From assembly GCA_934271195.1 (NCBI GenBank), contig CAKQRB010000052.1, positions 1 to 64,000 on the forward strand: DNA of 64,000 bases, in the 5' to 3' direction. This DNA comes from an uncultured Alphaproteobacteria bacterium. Its GTDB lineage: Bacteria > Pseudomonadota > Alphaproteobacteria > RF32 > CAG-239. Under the pieces are notes generated by a model. The model worked only from the letters and a program-made list of their open reading frames with translations, did not search any database and was not told the origin of the DNA. Shown here piece after piece: positions 52,156-60,686 of the stretch; position 1 is the first letter of the stretch, and each line of letters starts with the position of its first letter. The translations under genes and the position numbers were made by a program.

Positions 52156-53577
52156 AGGAATGTAGACCGTGTGAAGCATATTAGTCCTTCCCTTTTTGCC
52201 AAGCGGGAAACCGGCCGTAATAATAATGAAATCACCAGACTTCGCATATCCGTTTTCCTTGACCAATTTAATGGCAATTTCTTCCACCTTGTCAAAGCTT
52301 TTATAACTCTCTTTATTAAGAAAAGGTTTCGTTCCCCAAACCAGTGCCATCCTCCGAGCCACTTCTGCATCTGGTGTAACGGCAAGAATAGGCTGAGTCG
52401 GACGTTCACGCGCTGCCAGCAATGTCGTAAATCCGGAAGTCGTATAAGTCACAATCGCCGATACATTTTTCAAAACTCCGGAAATCTCACTGGCCGCAAA
52501 AGTAATGGCATCTGCCTCTCCGCAACAACAAGGATGAATGCGAGAATTTTCCATATGTTTGTAAAACAACGGATCAGCCTCGACTTTGGTAATAATGCTG
52601 TTCATCATTCTTACGGCTTCAACCGGATATTTTCCGGCCGCACTCTCGGCTGACAGCATAACCACATCGGCGCCATCATACACGGCAGTCGCCACATCGG
52701 AAACCTCGGCGCGTGTCGGACTGGGATTATTAATCATCGATTCCAACATCTGAGTTGCCACAATCACCGGACGCGCATATTTGCGGCAGGCCGTCACAAT
52801 CCGCTTTTGCAAAACAGGTACCGTCGGCAACGGACATTCCACGCCCAAATCGCCGCGCGCTACCATAATAGCGTCCGAAAGCTCAATAATCTGCTCCAGA
52901 TCATCAATGGCGCTCGGCTTTTCCAGTTTGGAAATCAGCCAAGCCTTATCGCCGATAAGCTCACGCGCATAGCGCACATCGTCAGCAGACTGCACAAAAG
53001 ACATACCAATCCAGTCAACCCCGAGTTTAAGTGCAAACTTTAAGTCGTCTTTGTCTTTCTCGGTAATAGCCGAAATCGGCAACTGCGTATTCGGCAGGTT
53101 CACGCCTTTATGACTTGACAAATAGCCTCCGACCTTAACAATCGTCCGCATCATATGGTCATTCGCTTCTTCCACGTCCAAAACAATACTGCCGTCATTA
53201 AGCAAAAGCTCGTCACCGGCTTTGACCGCGGCAAAAATCTCGGGATGCGGCAAATTAACGCGAGTAACATCACCGGGGACTTTATCCATATCCAAAACAA
53301 AAGACTGCCCGTCTTTCAAAAAGACCTTGCCGTCGGCAAACTCGCCAACCCTGAGTTTTGGCCCCTGCATATCGGCCAGAATGGAAATATGAACTTTCTT
53401 TTCCTTCTCAAGCTTGCGCACAATCTCATAACGTTCCTTATGCTCTTCATGAGTTCCATGGCTGAAATTAAAGCGAAATCCGTCCACACCGGCATCAATC
53501 AATTTTTCAATTTGTTCACGGGTTGAAGAAGACGGACCGATGGTTGCAAGAATTTTTGTTTTGGTTTTTTGCGGCAT
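52153..53577 (-). CDS. pyk: Pyruvate kinase
   Basis: Transfers phosphate from PEP to ADP in the last step of glycolysis. 474 residues. TKILATIGPSSSTREQIEKL, FRFNFSHGTHEEH, ILADMQGPKLRVGEF, ISKLEKPSAIDDLEQI, MVARGDLGVECPL and TQMLESMINNPSPTRAEVSD (signature) are intact; the C-terminal allosteric domain ends HTVYIP. GAGGTG precedes the ATG. The stop codon lies within the palindromic element at 52027-52155. Confidence 0.97.
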   Translation of the reverse strand: MPQKTKTKILATIGPSSSTREQIEKLIDAGVDGFRFNFSHGTHEEHKERYEIVRKLEKEKKVHISILADMQGPKLRVGEFADGKVFLKDGQSFVLDMDKVPGDVTRVNLPHPEIFAAVKAGDELLLNDGSIVLDVEEANDHMMRTIVKVGGYLSSHKGVNLPNTQLPISAITEKDKDDLKFALKLGVDWIGMSFVQSADDVRYARELIGDKAWLISKLEKPSAIDDLEQIIELSDAIMVARGDLGVECPLPTVPVLQKRIVTACRKYARPVIVATQMLESMINNPSPTRAEVSDVATAVYDGADVVMLSAESAAGKYPVEAVRMMNSIITKVEADPLFYKHMENSRIHPCCCGEADAITFAASEISGVLKNVSAIVTYTTSGFTTLLAARERPTQPILAVTPDAEVARRMALVWGTKPFLNKESYKSFDKVEEIAIKLVKENGYAKSGDFIIITAGFPLGKKGRTNMLHTVYIP

Positions 53578-53717
53578 ATGACACCTCGTAAAAATTTAAA
53601 TCAGAATACTGACAGCAATATCAAAAATAAGTTAATAGCTTATTAAACTTATTATTGTAAAACACAAACATCTTTGTTAACTTATACCACGAAGTAATTA
53701 ATTTTTAGGAGAAAACA

Positions 53718-53978
53718 ATGAGTGAAGAAGAACAAAAATCAGATGTCGGCGGCATTGCGGCTGACCGTCTGCGTTCGCTGATTGAACGAATTGAACGTCT
53801 GGAAGAAGAGAAAAAAGGCATCAGCTCCGACATCCGCGACATTTTTGCCGAAGCCAAAGGCGCCGGATTCGATGTCAAAACCATGCGCACAATCCTCAAA
53901 CTGCGCAAGATGAACGCCGCCGACCGCGACGAGCAGGAGTTCCTGATTGAGACCTACCGCAAAGCTCTGGACATTTAA
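53718..53978 (+). CDS. gapR: GapR-family nucleoid protein (DUF2312)
   Basis: Small DNA-binding protein of alphaproteobacteria that encircles overtwisted AT-rich DNA and helps topoisomerases during replication (known from Caulobacter). 86 residues: coiled-coil with AADRLRSLIERIERLEEEKK, then IRDIFAEAKGAGFDVKTMRT and ILKLRKMNAADRDEQEF, the diagnostic DUF2312 pattern. TAGGAG precedes the ATG. It is a single gene with its own terminator. Confidence 0.93.
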   Translation: MSEEEQKSDVGGIAADRLRSLIERIERLEEEKKGISSDIRDIFAEAKGAGFDVKTMRTILKLRKMNAADRDEQEFLIETYRKALDI

Positions 53979-53981
53979 GTC

Positions 53982-54012
53982 AAAAGCCCGTTATGCAAAC
54001 GGGCTTTTTTTA
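53982..54012 (+). terminator. Terminator after gapR
   Basis: AAAGCCCG / CGGGCTTT stem, TTATGCAAA loop, then TTTTTT. It also touches the stop of the convergent chromate transporter gene. Confidence 0.9.
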
Positions 54013-54528
54013 CAGTTTGAGCACAATTCCGACAACCGCGCCCAAAAGAATATAAACTATCGGATGCAGCTTGATAAAATGGATAGCCGCAAAGAACGCC
54101 ATACAGATAACCGCAGTCAAAATATTGACAACCGCCAGATTAAACAACTGTACTGAAGCGCCGAAAATAAGCGCCACCACTGCCGGACGAACAGCGTAAA
54201 AACCTGTTTGCAGATAACAATTGTCCTTAAATCGAAACAACATTTTGCTCACCCAGACAATCACAATCAACGATGGCAGCGTCAGCCCGAACGTCGCAAT
54301 CATACCGCCCCAAACACCGGCAGTGTTAAAACCGGCATAAGTGGACATATTCACCCCGAGCGGCCCCGGTGTGGATTCTGAAATTGCAATCATATCCGCC
54401 AGTTCCTGATAAGAAAACCAACCGTATTTATCACTCAGATTAAACAAAAACGGCACCGTCACCAAACCGCCGCCGATAGCCAGCAGGCCGATTTTAAAAA
54501 ACTCCCAGAACAACAAAACGTAAATCAT
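54010..54528 (-). CDS. Chromate transporter half-protein 2
   Basis: Short-chain CHR protein; pairs with its neighbour to form one membrane transporter. 172 residues from the ATG at 54528, which shares a base with the previous stop (TAATG). FFKIGLLAIGGGLVTVPFL, then ISESTPGPLGVNMSTYAGF is the CHR signature; five or six helices. Substrate is chromate or another anion such as sulfate; sequence alone does not settle it. Confidence 0.88.
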   Translation of the reverse strand: MIYVLLFWEFFKIGLLAIGGGLVTVPFLFNLSDKYGWFSYQELADMIAISESTPGPLGVNMSTYAGFNTAGVWGGMIATFGLTLPSLIVIVWVSKMLFRFKDNCYLQTGFYAVRPAVVALIFGASVQLFNLAVVNILTAVICMAFFAAIHFIKLHPIVYILLGAVVGIVLKL

Positions 54529-55064
54529 TATCTGCTCCTCCGCTTTTGCAAAACGACGCCAAAAGCCACGGCCAAAAACACAATGACCGCCGGTGAAACC
54601 TTCAGCCCCAGCAACAGCCCGAAACTGACGACCAAAATTCCCAGACCGGTTTTGTCTCGGATTCCTTTTTTCCAAAAAGAAATCAACGTTTCCGCAATCA
54701 GAGCCACAACCACGATTCGAATACCGGTAAAAGCATGCGCCACATACGGATTATCCAAAAAATTCCTCAGCAGCGAAGCAATCAGCATAATCAAAATCAT
54801 TGACGGCGCAATAATACCGAAAGTTGCAACCACAGCACCGGTTTTGGCCCTCATTTTATAACCGCAGAAAGTCGCCACATTCACGGCAATAATCCCCGGC
54901 GTACACTGTCCGATGGAAAAATAATCCATCAGATCGGATTCGCTTATCCATTTACGCCTGTCCGCAAGCTCGGCCTTTAAAAGCGGAATCATTGCATAAC
55001 CGCCGCCAAACGTAAACATTCCGACCTTAAAAAAAGAAAAAAACAACTGCCATAACAATTTCAT
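54528..55064 (-). CDS. Chromate transporter half-protein 1
   Basis: 178 residues, about six helices. FFKVGMFTFGGGYAMIPLL and FSIGQCTPGIIAVNVATFCGY match the CHR N-terminal half. GAGGA precedes the ATG. Together with the gene at 54010 it makes the split (SCHR) form of ChrA. Transcribed divergently from pntAA (84-bp gap). Confidence 0.88.
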   Translation of the reverse strand: MKLLWQLFFSFFKVGMFTFGGGYAMIPLLKAELADRRKWISESDLMDYFSIGQCTPGIIAVNVATFCGYKMRAKTGAVVATFGIIAPSMILIMLIASLLRNFLDNPYVAHAFTGIRIVVVALIAETLISFWKKGIRDKTGLGILVVSFGLLLGLKVSPAVIVFLAVAFGVVLQKRRSR

Positions 55065-55148
55065 AACATTATCCTCTGGTTTTCTTTAAGCTAATTATTA
55101 TATCGTTAGCAGACAAGAGACAAGAAAATTTTCCAATAAGGATAAAGA

Positions 55149-56255
55149 ATGATTATTGCGTTGCCCAAAGAAACCACTCCGCACGAAAAACGCGTTGCGC
55201 TGACGCCTGAAATTGTCAGCAGGCTCATCACCTGGGGATATCAGGTCAGGGTTGAAAAAGATGCCGGAACGGCTGCCGGTTTTTCTGACAAGAATTATCA
55301 CAGCGCCGGAGCCGAAATTGCCGAAGGAGCCGCCCAAACTTACGCCGGCGCGAACATTGTCTGCAAAATCTGGGCACCCCTGCCCGCTGAAGACAAATAC
55401 TTAAAAAAAAGCATGACCGTTATCGCCAATTTTCAAACGCTCGGCAATATAAAACGCACCGACAAATTCGCCGCCCTCGGCCTGACCTGTTTCGCGCTGG
55501 AGATGATACCGCGGACTTCCCGCGCCCAGTCAATGGACATCTTATCGTCCCAAAGCAACCTCGCCGGATACAAAGCGGTTATTGAAGCGGTCAAACGTCT
55601 GGACAAAGCCGTCCCGATGCTGATGACCGCCGCCGGTACGATTTCTCCGGCAAAAGTACTGATTCTGGGCGCAGGCGTTGCCGGACTGCAGGCCGTTGCA
55701 ACCGCCAAACGTCTGGGTGCGCAGGTCTACGCTTCCGATATCCGCCCTCAGGTCAGGGAACAAGTTGAATCCCTCGGCGGCAGATTTCTGGACATTGAAA
55801 CCGATGAAAGTCTGGAAAATGCCGGCGGATACGCCAAAGAAACCACCAAAGACTATCAGAAAAAACAAAAACAGGCTATTACCGAACAACTCAAAAAAAC
55901 CGACATCTTAATCACAACAGCTCTCATCCCCGGAAAAACGGCCCCTCTTCTGATTGACAAAGAAATGCTGGCGCTGATGCCGGACGGCAGTATCGCTCTT
56001 GACATGGCCGCTTCATCAGGCGGCAATATCGAAGGCTCGGCCGAAGGCAAAGAAACCGAGGTCTCGGGTGTCAGGGTACTGGGCGCCTCCAATCTGGCGT
56101 CAGAACTTCCCAATACCGCCAGCCGACTGTTTGCCAATAATATTTATAACTTCTTAAATGCCATGTACGATTCGGAAGAACACAAAATCATTTTCCGTTT
56201 TGAAGACGAACTTGTCAACAAAACCTGCATATGCAAAGACGGAGAAATAAGATGA
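55149..56255 (+). CDS. pntAA: NAD(P) transhydrogenase subunit alpha, part 1
   Basis: NAD(H)-binding cytoplasmic domain I of the proton-translocating transhydrogenase. 368 residues. [22 protein letters not shown] at the start, [24 protein letters not shown] (NAD fold; here [19 protein letters not shown]), then the mobile loop and [26 protein letters not shown] precedes the ATG. The stop overlaps pntAB by four bases (ATGA). Confidence 0.95.
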   Translation: MIIALPKETTPHEKRVALTPEIVSRLITWGYQVRVEKDAGTAAGFSDKNYHSAGAEIAEGAAQTYAGANIVCKIWAPLPAEDKYLKKSMTVIANFQTLGNIKRTDKFAALGLTCFALEMIPRTSRAQSMDILSSQSNLAGYKAVIEAVKRLDKAVPMLMTAAGTISPAKVLILGAGVAGLQAVATAKRLGAQVYASDIRPQVREQVESLGGRFLDIETDESLENAGGYAKETTKDYQKKQKQAITEQLKKTDILITTALIPGKTAPLLIDKEMLALMPDGSIALDMAASSGGNIEGSAEGKETEVSGVRVLGASNLASELPNTASRLFANNIYNFLNAMYDSEEHKIIFRFEDELVNKTCICKDGEIR

Positions 56256-56551
56256 TAGATATTTGGTCCCTGCTCACGATTTTGGTTTTGGCCTGTTTTG
56301 TCGGCTACTTTGTCGTCTGGGGCGTAACGCCAGCGCTGCATTCTCCGCTCATGAGCGTATCCAACGCCATTTCCGGAATCATTATTGTCGGCGCGCTGAT
56401 AACCGCCGGCGTAGCAGAGATGAATACCTCAAAAATCTTCGGTCTGATTGCCGTATTTCTGGCCAGTGTAAACATCTTTGGCGGCTTTGCCGTTTCACAC
56501 CGCATGCTGATAATGTTCAAAAAGAAAAAATTTCCTGAGGAGAAAAAATAA
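56252..56551 (+). CDS. pntAB: NAD(P) transhydrogenase subunit alpha, part 2
   Basis: Membrane domain II piece. 99 residues with three helices; [20 protein letters not shown] and [13 protein letters not shown] form the proton-channel helices. Start at ATG 56252 (GGAG upstream). Separate small pntAB genes are typical of alphaproteobacteria, whereas E. coli fuses them into PntA. The stop overlaps pntB by one base (TAATG). Confidence 0.95.
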   Translation: MIDIWSLLTILVLACFVGYFVVWGVTPALHSPLMSVSNAISGIIIVGALITAGVAEMNTSKIFGLIAVFLASVNIFGGFAVSHRMLIMFKKKKFPEEKK

Positions 56552-57915
56552 TGAATAACGCATTCTTCTCAGCGTCCTATTTGCTATCAGGGATCTTGTT
56601 CATTCTGGCAATCCGCGGGCTGGCCTCTCCTCAAACGGCCCGCAAGGGCAACATTCTCGGTATGCTTGGCATGACCATTGCCATCGTAATAACGTTAATG
56701 CTGCCGGAAATCAAAGACATCTACTGGATTCTGCTGATGATACTCAGTGGCGGACTGGTCGGAACCATTTTTGCATTAAAAGTAAAAATGACGGCGCTTC
56801 CGCAAATGGTTGCCGCATTTAACGGACTGGGAGGACTTGCCGCCGTTTTTATCTCCGCAGCCGAAATTGCCGCCGGTTCCCAGGCCCGTCTGGAAGCCTC
56901 TTTCGGAATGCTCATCGGTGCCGTCGCTTTCTCCGGCTCGCTGATAGCCTTTGCCAAACTTCAGGGGATTATGTCGCCCAAAGCCATCATATTTGCCGGA
57001 CAACAAAGCATAAATCTGTTTTTTGTTCTTGCCATTATCGGCTTAACCGCCGCTTACATAATCAACGGCAATATTGAATTATTTGAGATTCTAGTCTGCC
57101 TGTCAATCGTTTTTGGACTACTGTTGATTCTGCCGATTGGCGGTGCCGATATGCCGGTTGTCATATCGGTTCTTAACGCTTACTCCGGCTGGGCGGCCGT
57201 GGGTATCGGTTTTTCCTTAAACAATGTTTTGATGATTATTGTCGGAGCAATCGTCGGCGCCGGCGGCGCAATCCTGTCTTACATTATGACAAAAGCCATG
57301 AACCGCTTGCTGCTCAGCGTCATGCTTGGCGGATTCGGACTGGAAAAAACCGAAGACCTGCAACAAAATTCCCGTGACCGCAAAGTTGCCAAAGCTGGGA
57401 ATCCGCAGGACGCCGCATTTATTATGGAAAATGCCAACAAAGTCATCATCGTTCCCGGTTACGGCATGGCCGTTGCTCAGGCACAGTATGTCTTAAAAGA
57501 AATGGCCGATGACCTCCGCAAAGACGGTGTAGAAGTAAAATACGCCATTCATCCGGTCGCTGGACGAATGCCCGGTCATATGAACGTTCTGCTTGCCGAG
57601 GCTAATGTTCCGTATGAAGACGTCTATGAACTGGAAGAAATCAACCGCGAATTTGCTTCGGCTGATGTTGCTTATGTTATCGGCGCCAACGACGTAACCA
57701 ATCCGCTGGCCAAAACCGCCCCAGATTCGCCGATTTTCGGTATGCCGATATTAGAAGTCGAAAAAGCCCGCACCGTGTTTTTTGTAAAGCGTTCTTTAGG
57801 CGCAGGCTATTCCGGTATCGAAAACCCGCTGCTCTTTGCAGATAATACAATCATGCTGTACGGTGATGCCAAAAAAGTCACTGAAGAAATCGTCTCGGCG
57901 CTGGAACAAAAATAA
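56551..57915 (+). CDS. pntB: NAD(P) transhydrogenase subunit beta
   Basis: Remaining membrane helices plus NADP(H)-binding domain III; makes NADPH at the expense of proton-motive force. 454 residues. About nine helices, then VIIVPGYGMAVAQAQYVLKE, IHPVAGRMPGHMNVLLAEA, YVIGANDVTNPLAKT and KRSLGAGYSGIENPLLF. Last gene of the pnt operon. Confidence 0.97.
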   Translation: MNNAFFSASYLLSGILFILAIRGLASPQTARKGNILGMLGMTIAIVITLMLPEIKDIYWILLMILSGGLVGTIFALKVKMTALPQMVAAFNGLGGLAAVFISAAEIAAGSQARLEASFGMLIGAVAFSGSLIAFAKLQGIMSPKAIIFAGQQSINLFFVLAIIGLTAAYIINGNIELFEILVCLSIVFGLLLILPIGGADMPVVISVLNAYSGWAAVGIGFSLNNVLMIIVGAIVGAGGAILSYIMTKAMNRLLLSVMLGGFGLEKTEDLQQNSRDRKVAKAGNPQDAAFIMENANKVIIVPGYGMAVAQAQYVLKEMADDLRKDGVEVKYAIHPVAGRMPGHMNVLLAEANVPYEDVYELEEINREFASADVAYVIGANDVTNPLAKTAPDSPIFGMPILEVEKARTVFFVKRSLGAGYSGIENPLLFADNTIMLYGDAKKVTEEIVSALEQK

Positions 57916-57967
57916 CAATAAAAAATAAACGACTCTATAAAAAGAGGAAAATAAAACTAAACATTAA

Positions 57968-57999
57968 AACACCGTCTGAACAAACTGTTCAAACGGTAT
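57968..57999. terminator. Terminator between pntB and the convergent gene
   Basis: ACACCGT(C)TGAACA / TGTTCA(A)ACGGTAT stem with a short AAC loop; T-run weak on plus. Confidence 0.55.
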
Positions 58000-58006
58000 C
58001 TTAAAT

Positions 58007-58495
58007 TCAGGGACTAACCCATTTTTGGCTATAGACCGGCAAAGCATCCGGAAAATTGCTGTAGACCTTTATTTGCAGGCTGTTTTTTGTAGTAACCACC
58101 TGCAGCCGGAACTCTTCTCCGCTGTCGGCAAATTTTCCCAAACACATCTCTTTGACACTGCTGTCTCCCGTCATAAAAATTTCAGAAAGAACTGTCACTG
58201 GCATATTTTTGCTCTGACGCCTGCCATTCAGATACAACTCTTTTCCCCGAAAATAAATTCTTTTCAAAACGTAGAGCATTTGTAAATTGTCGTCCCAGAT
58301 AAATTCAACCCCGAGCTCCGGTATTGAAAAATATTCATTTTTCGGCGGATGCCGGTAAACCGGATCAACTTCGGCCTGACGAACAAGACGATTAGGAACA
58401 AACTCACCTTCGGTATTTCCGTTAAAGTGCTGGCAAAAACATTTCAAAGGTAGAAACATTGCCGCAAACATAAGTAAACAAAATAATTTTCTCAT
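58007..58495 (-). CDS. Unknown exported protein
   Basis: 162 residues; signal peptide about 1-21 ending LKCFCQ, with Cys residues at the signal end (KCFCQ) that do not fit a lipobox well. The mature part is beta-rich: RQAEVDPVYRHPPKNEYFSI, FIWDDNLQMLYVLKRIYFRG, then FRLQVVTTKNSLQIKVYSNF. It is alone on its strand between pntB and the metalloprotease gene. No family recognised. Confidence 0.6.
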   Translation of the reverse strand: MRKLFCLLMFAAMFLPLKCFCQHFNGNTEGEFVPNRLVRQAEVDPVYRHPPKNEYFSIPELGVEFIWDDNLQMLYVLKRIYFRGKELYLNGRRQSKNMPVTVLSEIFMTGDSSVKEMCLGKFADSGEEFRLQVVTTKNSLQIKVYSNFPDALPVYSQKWVSP

Positions 58496-58565
58496 ATTCT
58501 AAAATTTATAATAATACTTAATTCCGCACCACATTAGCATAAAAAACATTTTTGTCGAGTCATAA

Positions 58566-59117
58566 TCACCAATACAAAAGCAGAGCAAACAGCAAAAAAC
58601 CATAAATCAGTATACCGGAAACAAACATCCCCGCCACACGAAAATCCGCTCGTGACGGCATGGCATTTTCAATAATAATCGTCTGCAAAAGCACATACAA
58701 AATGTAGTTTGTCAAATTCATCGGCAGTTGTGGCAAAATATAACGATTGATGTAAAAACCGAGTGGCAACAGCAATAACGGCGCCATGGCTGCCGGCACG
58801 GCATTATAATATGTCACATTCTGAAAACCTACGCTTCCCATCACATAATAACCGTTCAAATCCCGTTTCGGCCAAAGACTGAAATTCACCGGACGAGCGT
58901 TCATCAGCAACCCGACCCAATAATGCATAAATTCATGCAAAATCGTCCCTGGAATATTCACCAGCGCCGACAACCACAAACTGCGATAAGCAGCATATTT
59001 TGCCCGCACCAGAAAAATCACCAGCAAAATCAAATAAAAGCGATTATCAGCCACCGTCCAAAAAAGCTCTGAACTATTCCAGTAAGACGCCAGTTTTTGC
59101 CAAATTTCATACAGCAT
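58566..59117 (-). CDS. HExxH membrane metalloprotease-like protein
   Basis: 183 residues, about five helices. ILHEFMHYWVGLL (HEFMH at 61-65) in a membrane helix and Asn/Asp residues in LNGYYVMG resemble small M50-like or DUF3267-type intramembrane metallopeptidases. Start at ATG 59117, GGAGGG three bases upstream, overlapping the TetR stop by one base (TGATG), so it is coupled to the regulator. The substrate is unknown. A noncatalytic role cannot be ruled out. Confidence 0.65.
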   Translation of the reverse strand: MLYEIWQKLASYWNSSELFWTVADNRFYLILLVIFLVRAKYAAYRSLWLSALVNIPGTILHEFMHYWVGLLMNARPVNFSLWPKRDLNGYYVMGSVGFQNVTYYNAVPAAMAPLLLLPLGFYINRYILPQLPMNLTNYILYVLLQTIIIENAMPSRADFRVAGMFVSGILIYGFLLFALLLYW

Positions 59118-59722
59118 CAGCCCTCCTGTCTCAAAACTTTCAGACCGGCCAGATAACAATTAAGCAACAGCTTACAAATGTTTTTACGGCTGTGCTTTCC
59201 GCCCTGCTGTGTCGCTAAAAAAGAACTCAGGCTGAACATGGCAAGCATCAATACCTGCCGAAAAAGTTTTTTCTCCTTCCGCCCGAAATGGCCGACTTCA
59301 CGTTCAAAATCCTTCTTCCACACGTCTGCCAGCCTGACAAACCGGCGCAGATAAGCAGACGGCAAACTGCTTTCTTTATGGTAAAGATGAAAGTTAAACA
59401 AAAGGAACCATAAATTTTCATGCCCCAATACCCAGCCGGCATAAACATCCGCATACATATTCAGATTTTTATAACTGTCCTGCGAAGGCACAATCTGCCG
59501 CATTGCCAGAACCAAATCGTCCAGTGTCTGCATATTCTGTGCAATCACAAAATTATCCATATTGGCAAATTGATTATAAATCGTCCCGACGGAACAGCCT
59601 GACACTTCTGACAACTTGCGCGCTGTCAGAAATTCAGCCCCTTTCTGTACTACAAGCTTCCGTCCGGTCTTAATTAACAAAGCCCTGATTTCTGCTTTCT
59701 TATTGTCTTTTGTATCTGTCAT
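59117..59722 (-). CDS. TetR-family transcriptional regulator
   Basis: 201 residues. The N-terminal helix-turn-helix ARKLSEVSGCSVGTIYNQFANMDNF (about 34-58) is typical TetR; the C-terminal helical ligand domain has no clear relatives. The perfect palindrome at 59777-59789, in the divergent intergenic region, is a likely operator. It is cotranscribed with the membrane metalloprotease gene, suggesting a ligand-controlled membrane process. Confidence 0.85.
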   Translation of the reverse strand: MTDTKDNKKAEIRALLIKTGRKLVVQKGAEFLTARKLSEVSGCSVGTIYNQFANMDNFVIAQNMQTLDDLVLAMRQIVPSQDSYKNLNMYADVYAGWVLGHENLWFLLFNFHLYHKESSLPSAYLRRFVRLADVWKKDFEREVGHFGRKEKKLFRQVLMLAMFSLSSFLATQQGGKHSRKNICKLLLNCYLAGLKVLRQEG

Positions 59723-59776
59723 TATTATATCATCTTAACAAAATATTTGTAAATTAAGGCTATATTAAAACAAATC

Positions 59777-59789
59777 TGAACAGTGTTCA
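59777..59789. promoter_or_regulatory. Perfect 13-bp palindrome, likely TetR operator
   Basis: TGAACAGTGTTCA lies 55 bases upstream of the TetR start and 30 bases upstream of the divergent gene at 59819. Two-fold symmetric GAAC/GTTC sites are common for TetR proteins. Binding here would repress both directions. Confidence 0.55.
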
Positions 59790-59818
59790 ATTTTTTTATT
59801 GCCGGTAAGGATAAAAAT

Positions 59819-60667
59819 ATGAAAAAGAGTTTTTACATCATCGCCACTCTGCTCTGCACAGCTGCTTTTGGGCTCCGTGCTCAGGAAAACGCCGATTTTT
59901 ATAAAGATATCATGATCTCTGAAGAGCTCAAAATGCATGACAAAATGGATGACGCCTCACAACAGGCTCGTAAACTGCTCAAACAAAAACAAAAACCTGT
60001 CAAACTCGCCCTGCCGGAGGAAATCGAGCCGGCTCGGCTGCGCAAACGCAAACCGGTAGAGATCAAAAAAGCCGCGCCGGAAAACTTGTCGCCGGCACCA
60101 TTCGGACTTCTCTGGGGAGCAACCATTGCCGATATCAATGACCTCGGCATCACGCTTAATTCCATCGAAATCAAAGATTATGTCAACACTTTCAGCGCCA
60201 AAAACTTGCCCAAATCCGTCATCGGATTCCGGACGGTTGACGTTGTTTTCGGACAAGAAAACGAACTTTGGCGGATTATCGCTTATGGCAACTTTCTCAA
60301 TGATGACGCCTCCGCCAGCAAAGTCATGCTTGAATACCGCAAATATTATGCCCTTTTGAACAAAAAATACGGCAATGCGCAGGAAACTTATATCCCCGCA
60401 GCTACCAACGTTGACCAAAATTCCAAAGATGAATCGGCACCGGCGTTCGTACCGTGCAAAAACGCCCCCAACCCGCAAAATGCACCGAACTTGTTAAAAA
60501 ATCTGCAATCGGGACAGACCACGATTTATGCCACTTTTCAAAACAAAGACACCGGCGCGGCTTTAACAGTCAGCGTTGATGGAGAAGGTAAAAGCTACAT
60601 CACCATTGACTACAGAAGTTTGAGGATTCTCCGCCGGCGCGAAGCGCAAACTCTGGATGCTCTATAA
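59819..60667 (+). CDS. Unknown exported protein divergent from TetR
   Basis: 282 residues; signal peptide about 1-20 (ending GLRA). The first 60 mature residues are highly charged (DKMDDASQQARKLLKQKQK), then a folded part from FGLLWGATIADINDLGITL to the end with KYGNAQETYIP and a Cys in VPCKNAPNPQN. AAGG precedes the ATG at 59819. The FG-x-x-WG-x-t-xxD pattern recurs in many proteobacterial periplasmic proteins of unknown function. Likely target of the TetR regulator. It precedes the Mur ligase gene by 19 bp, possibly in one operon. Confidence 0.65.
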   Translation: MKKSFYIIATLLCTAAFGLRAQENADFYKDIMISEELKMHDKMDDASQQARKLLKQKQKPVKLALPEEIEPARLRKRKPVEIKKAAPENLSPAPFGLLWGATIADINDLGITLNSIEIKDYVNTFSAKNLPKSVIGFRTVDVVFGQENELWRIIAYGNFLNDDASASKVMLEYRKYYALLNKKYGNAQETYIPAATNVDQNSKDESAPAFVPCKNAPNPQNAPNLLKNLQSGQTTIYATFQNKDTGAALTVSVDGEGKSYITIDYRSLRILRRREAQTLDAL

Positions 60668-60686
60668 TTTTTAAGGATTGAACAAA

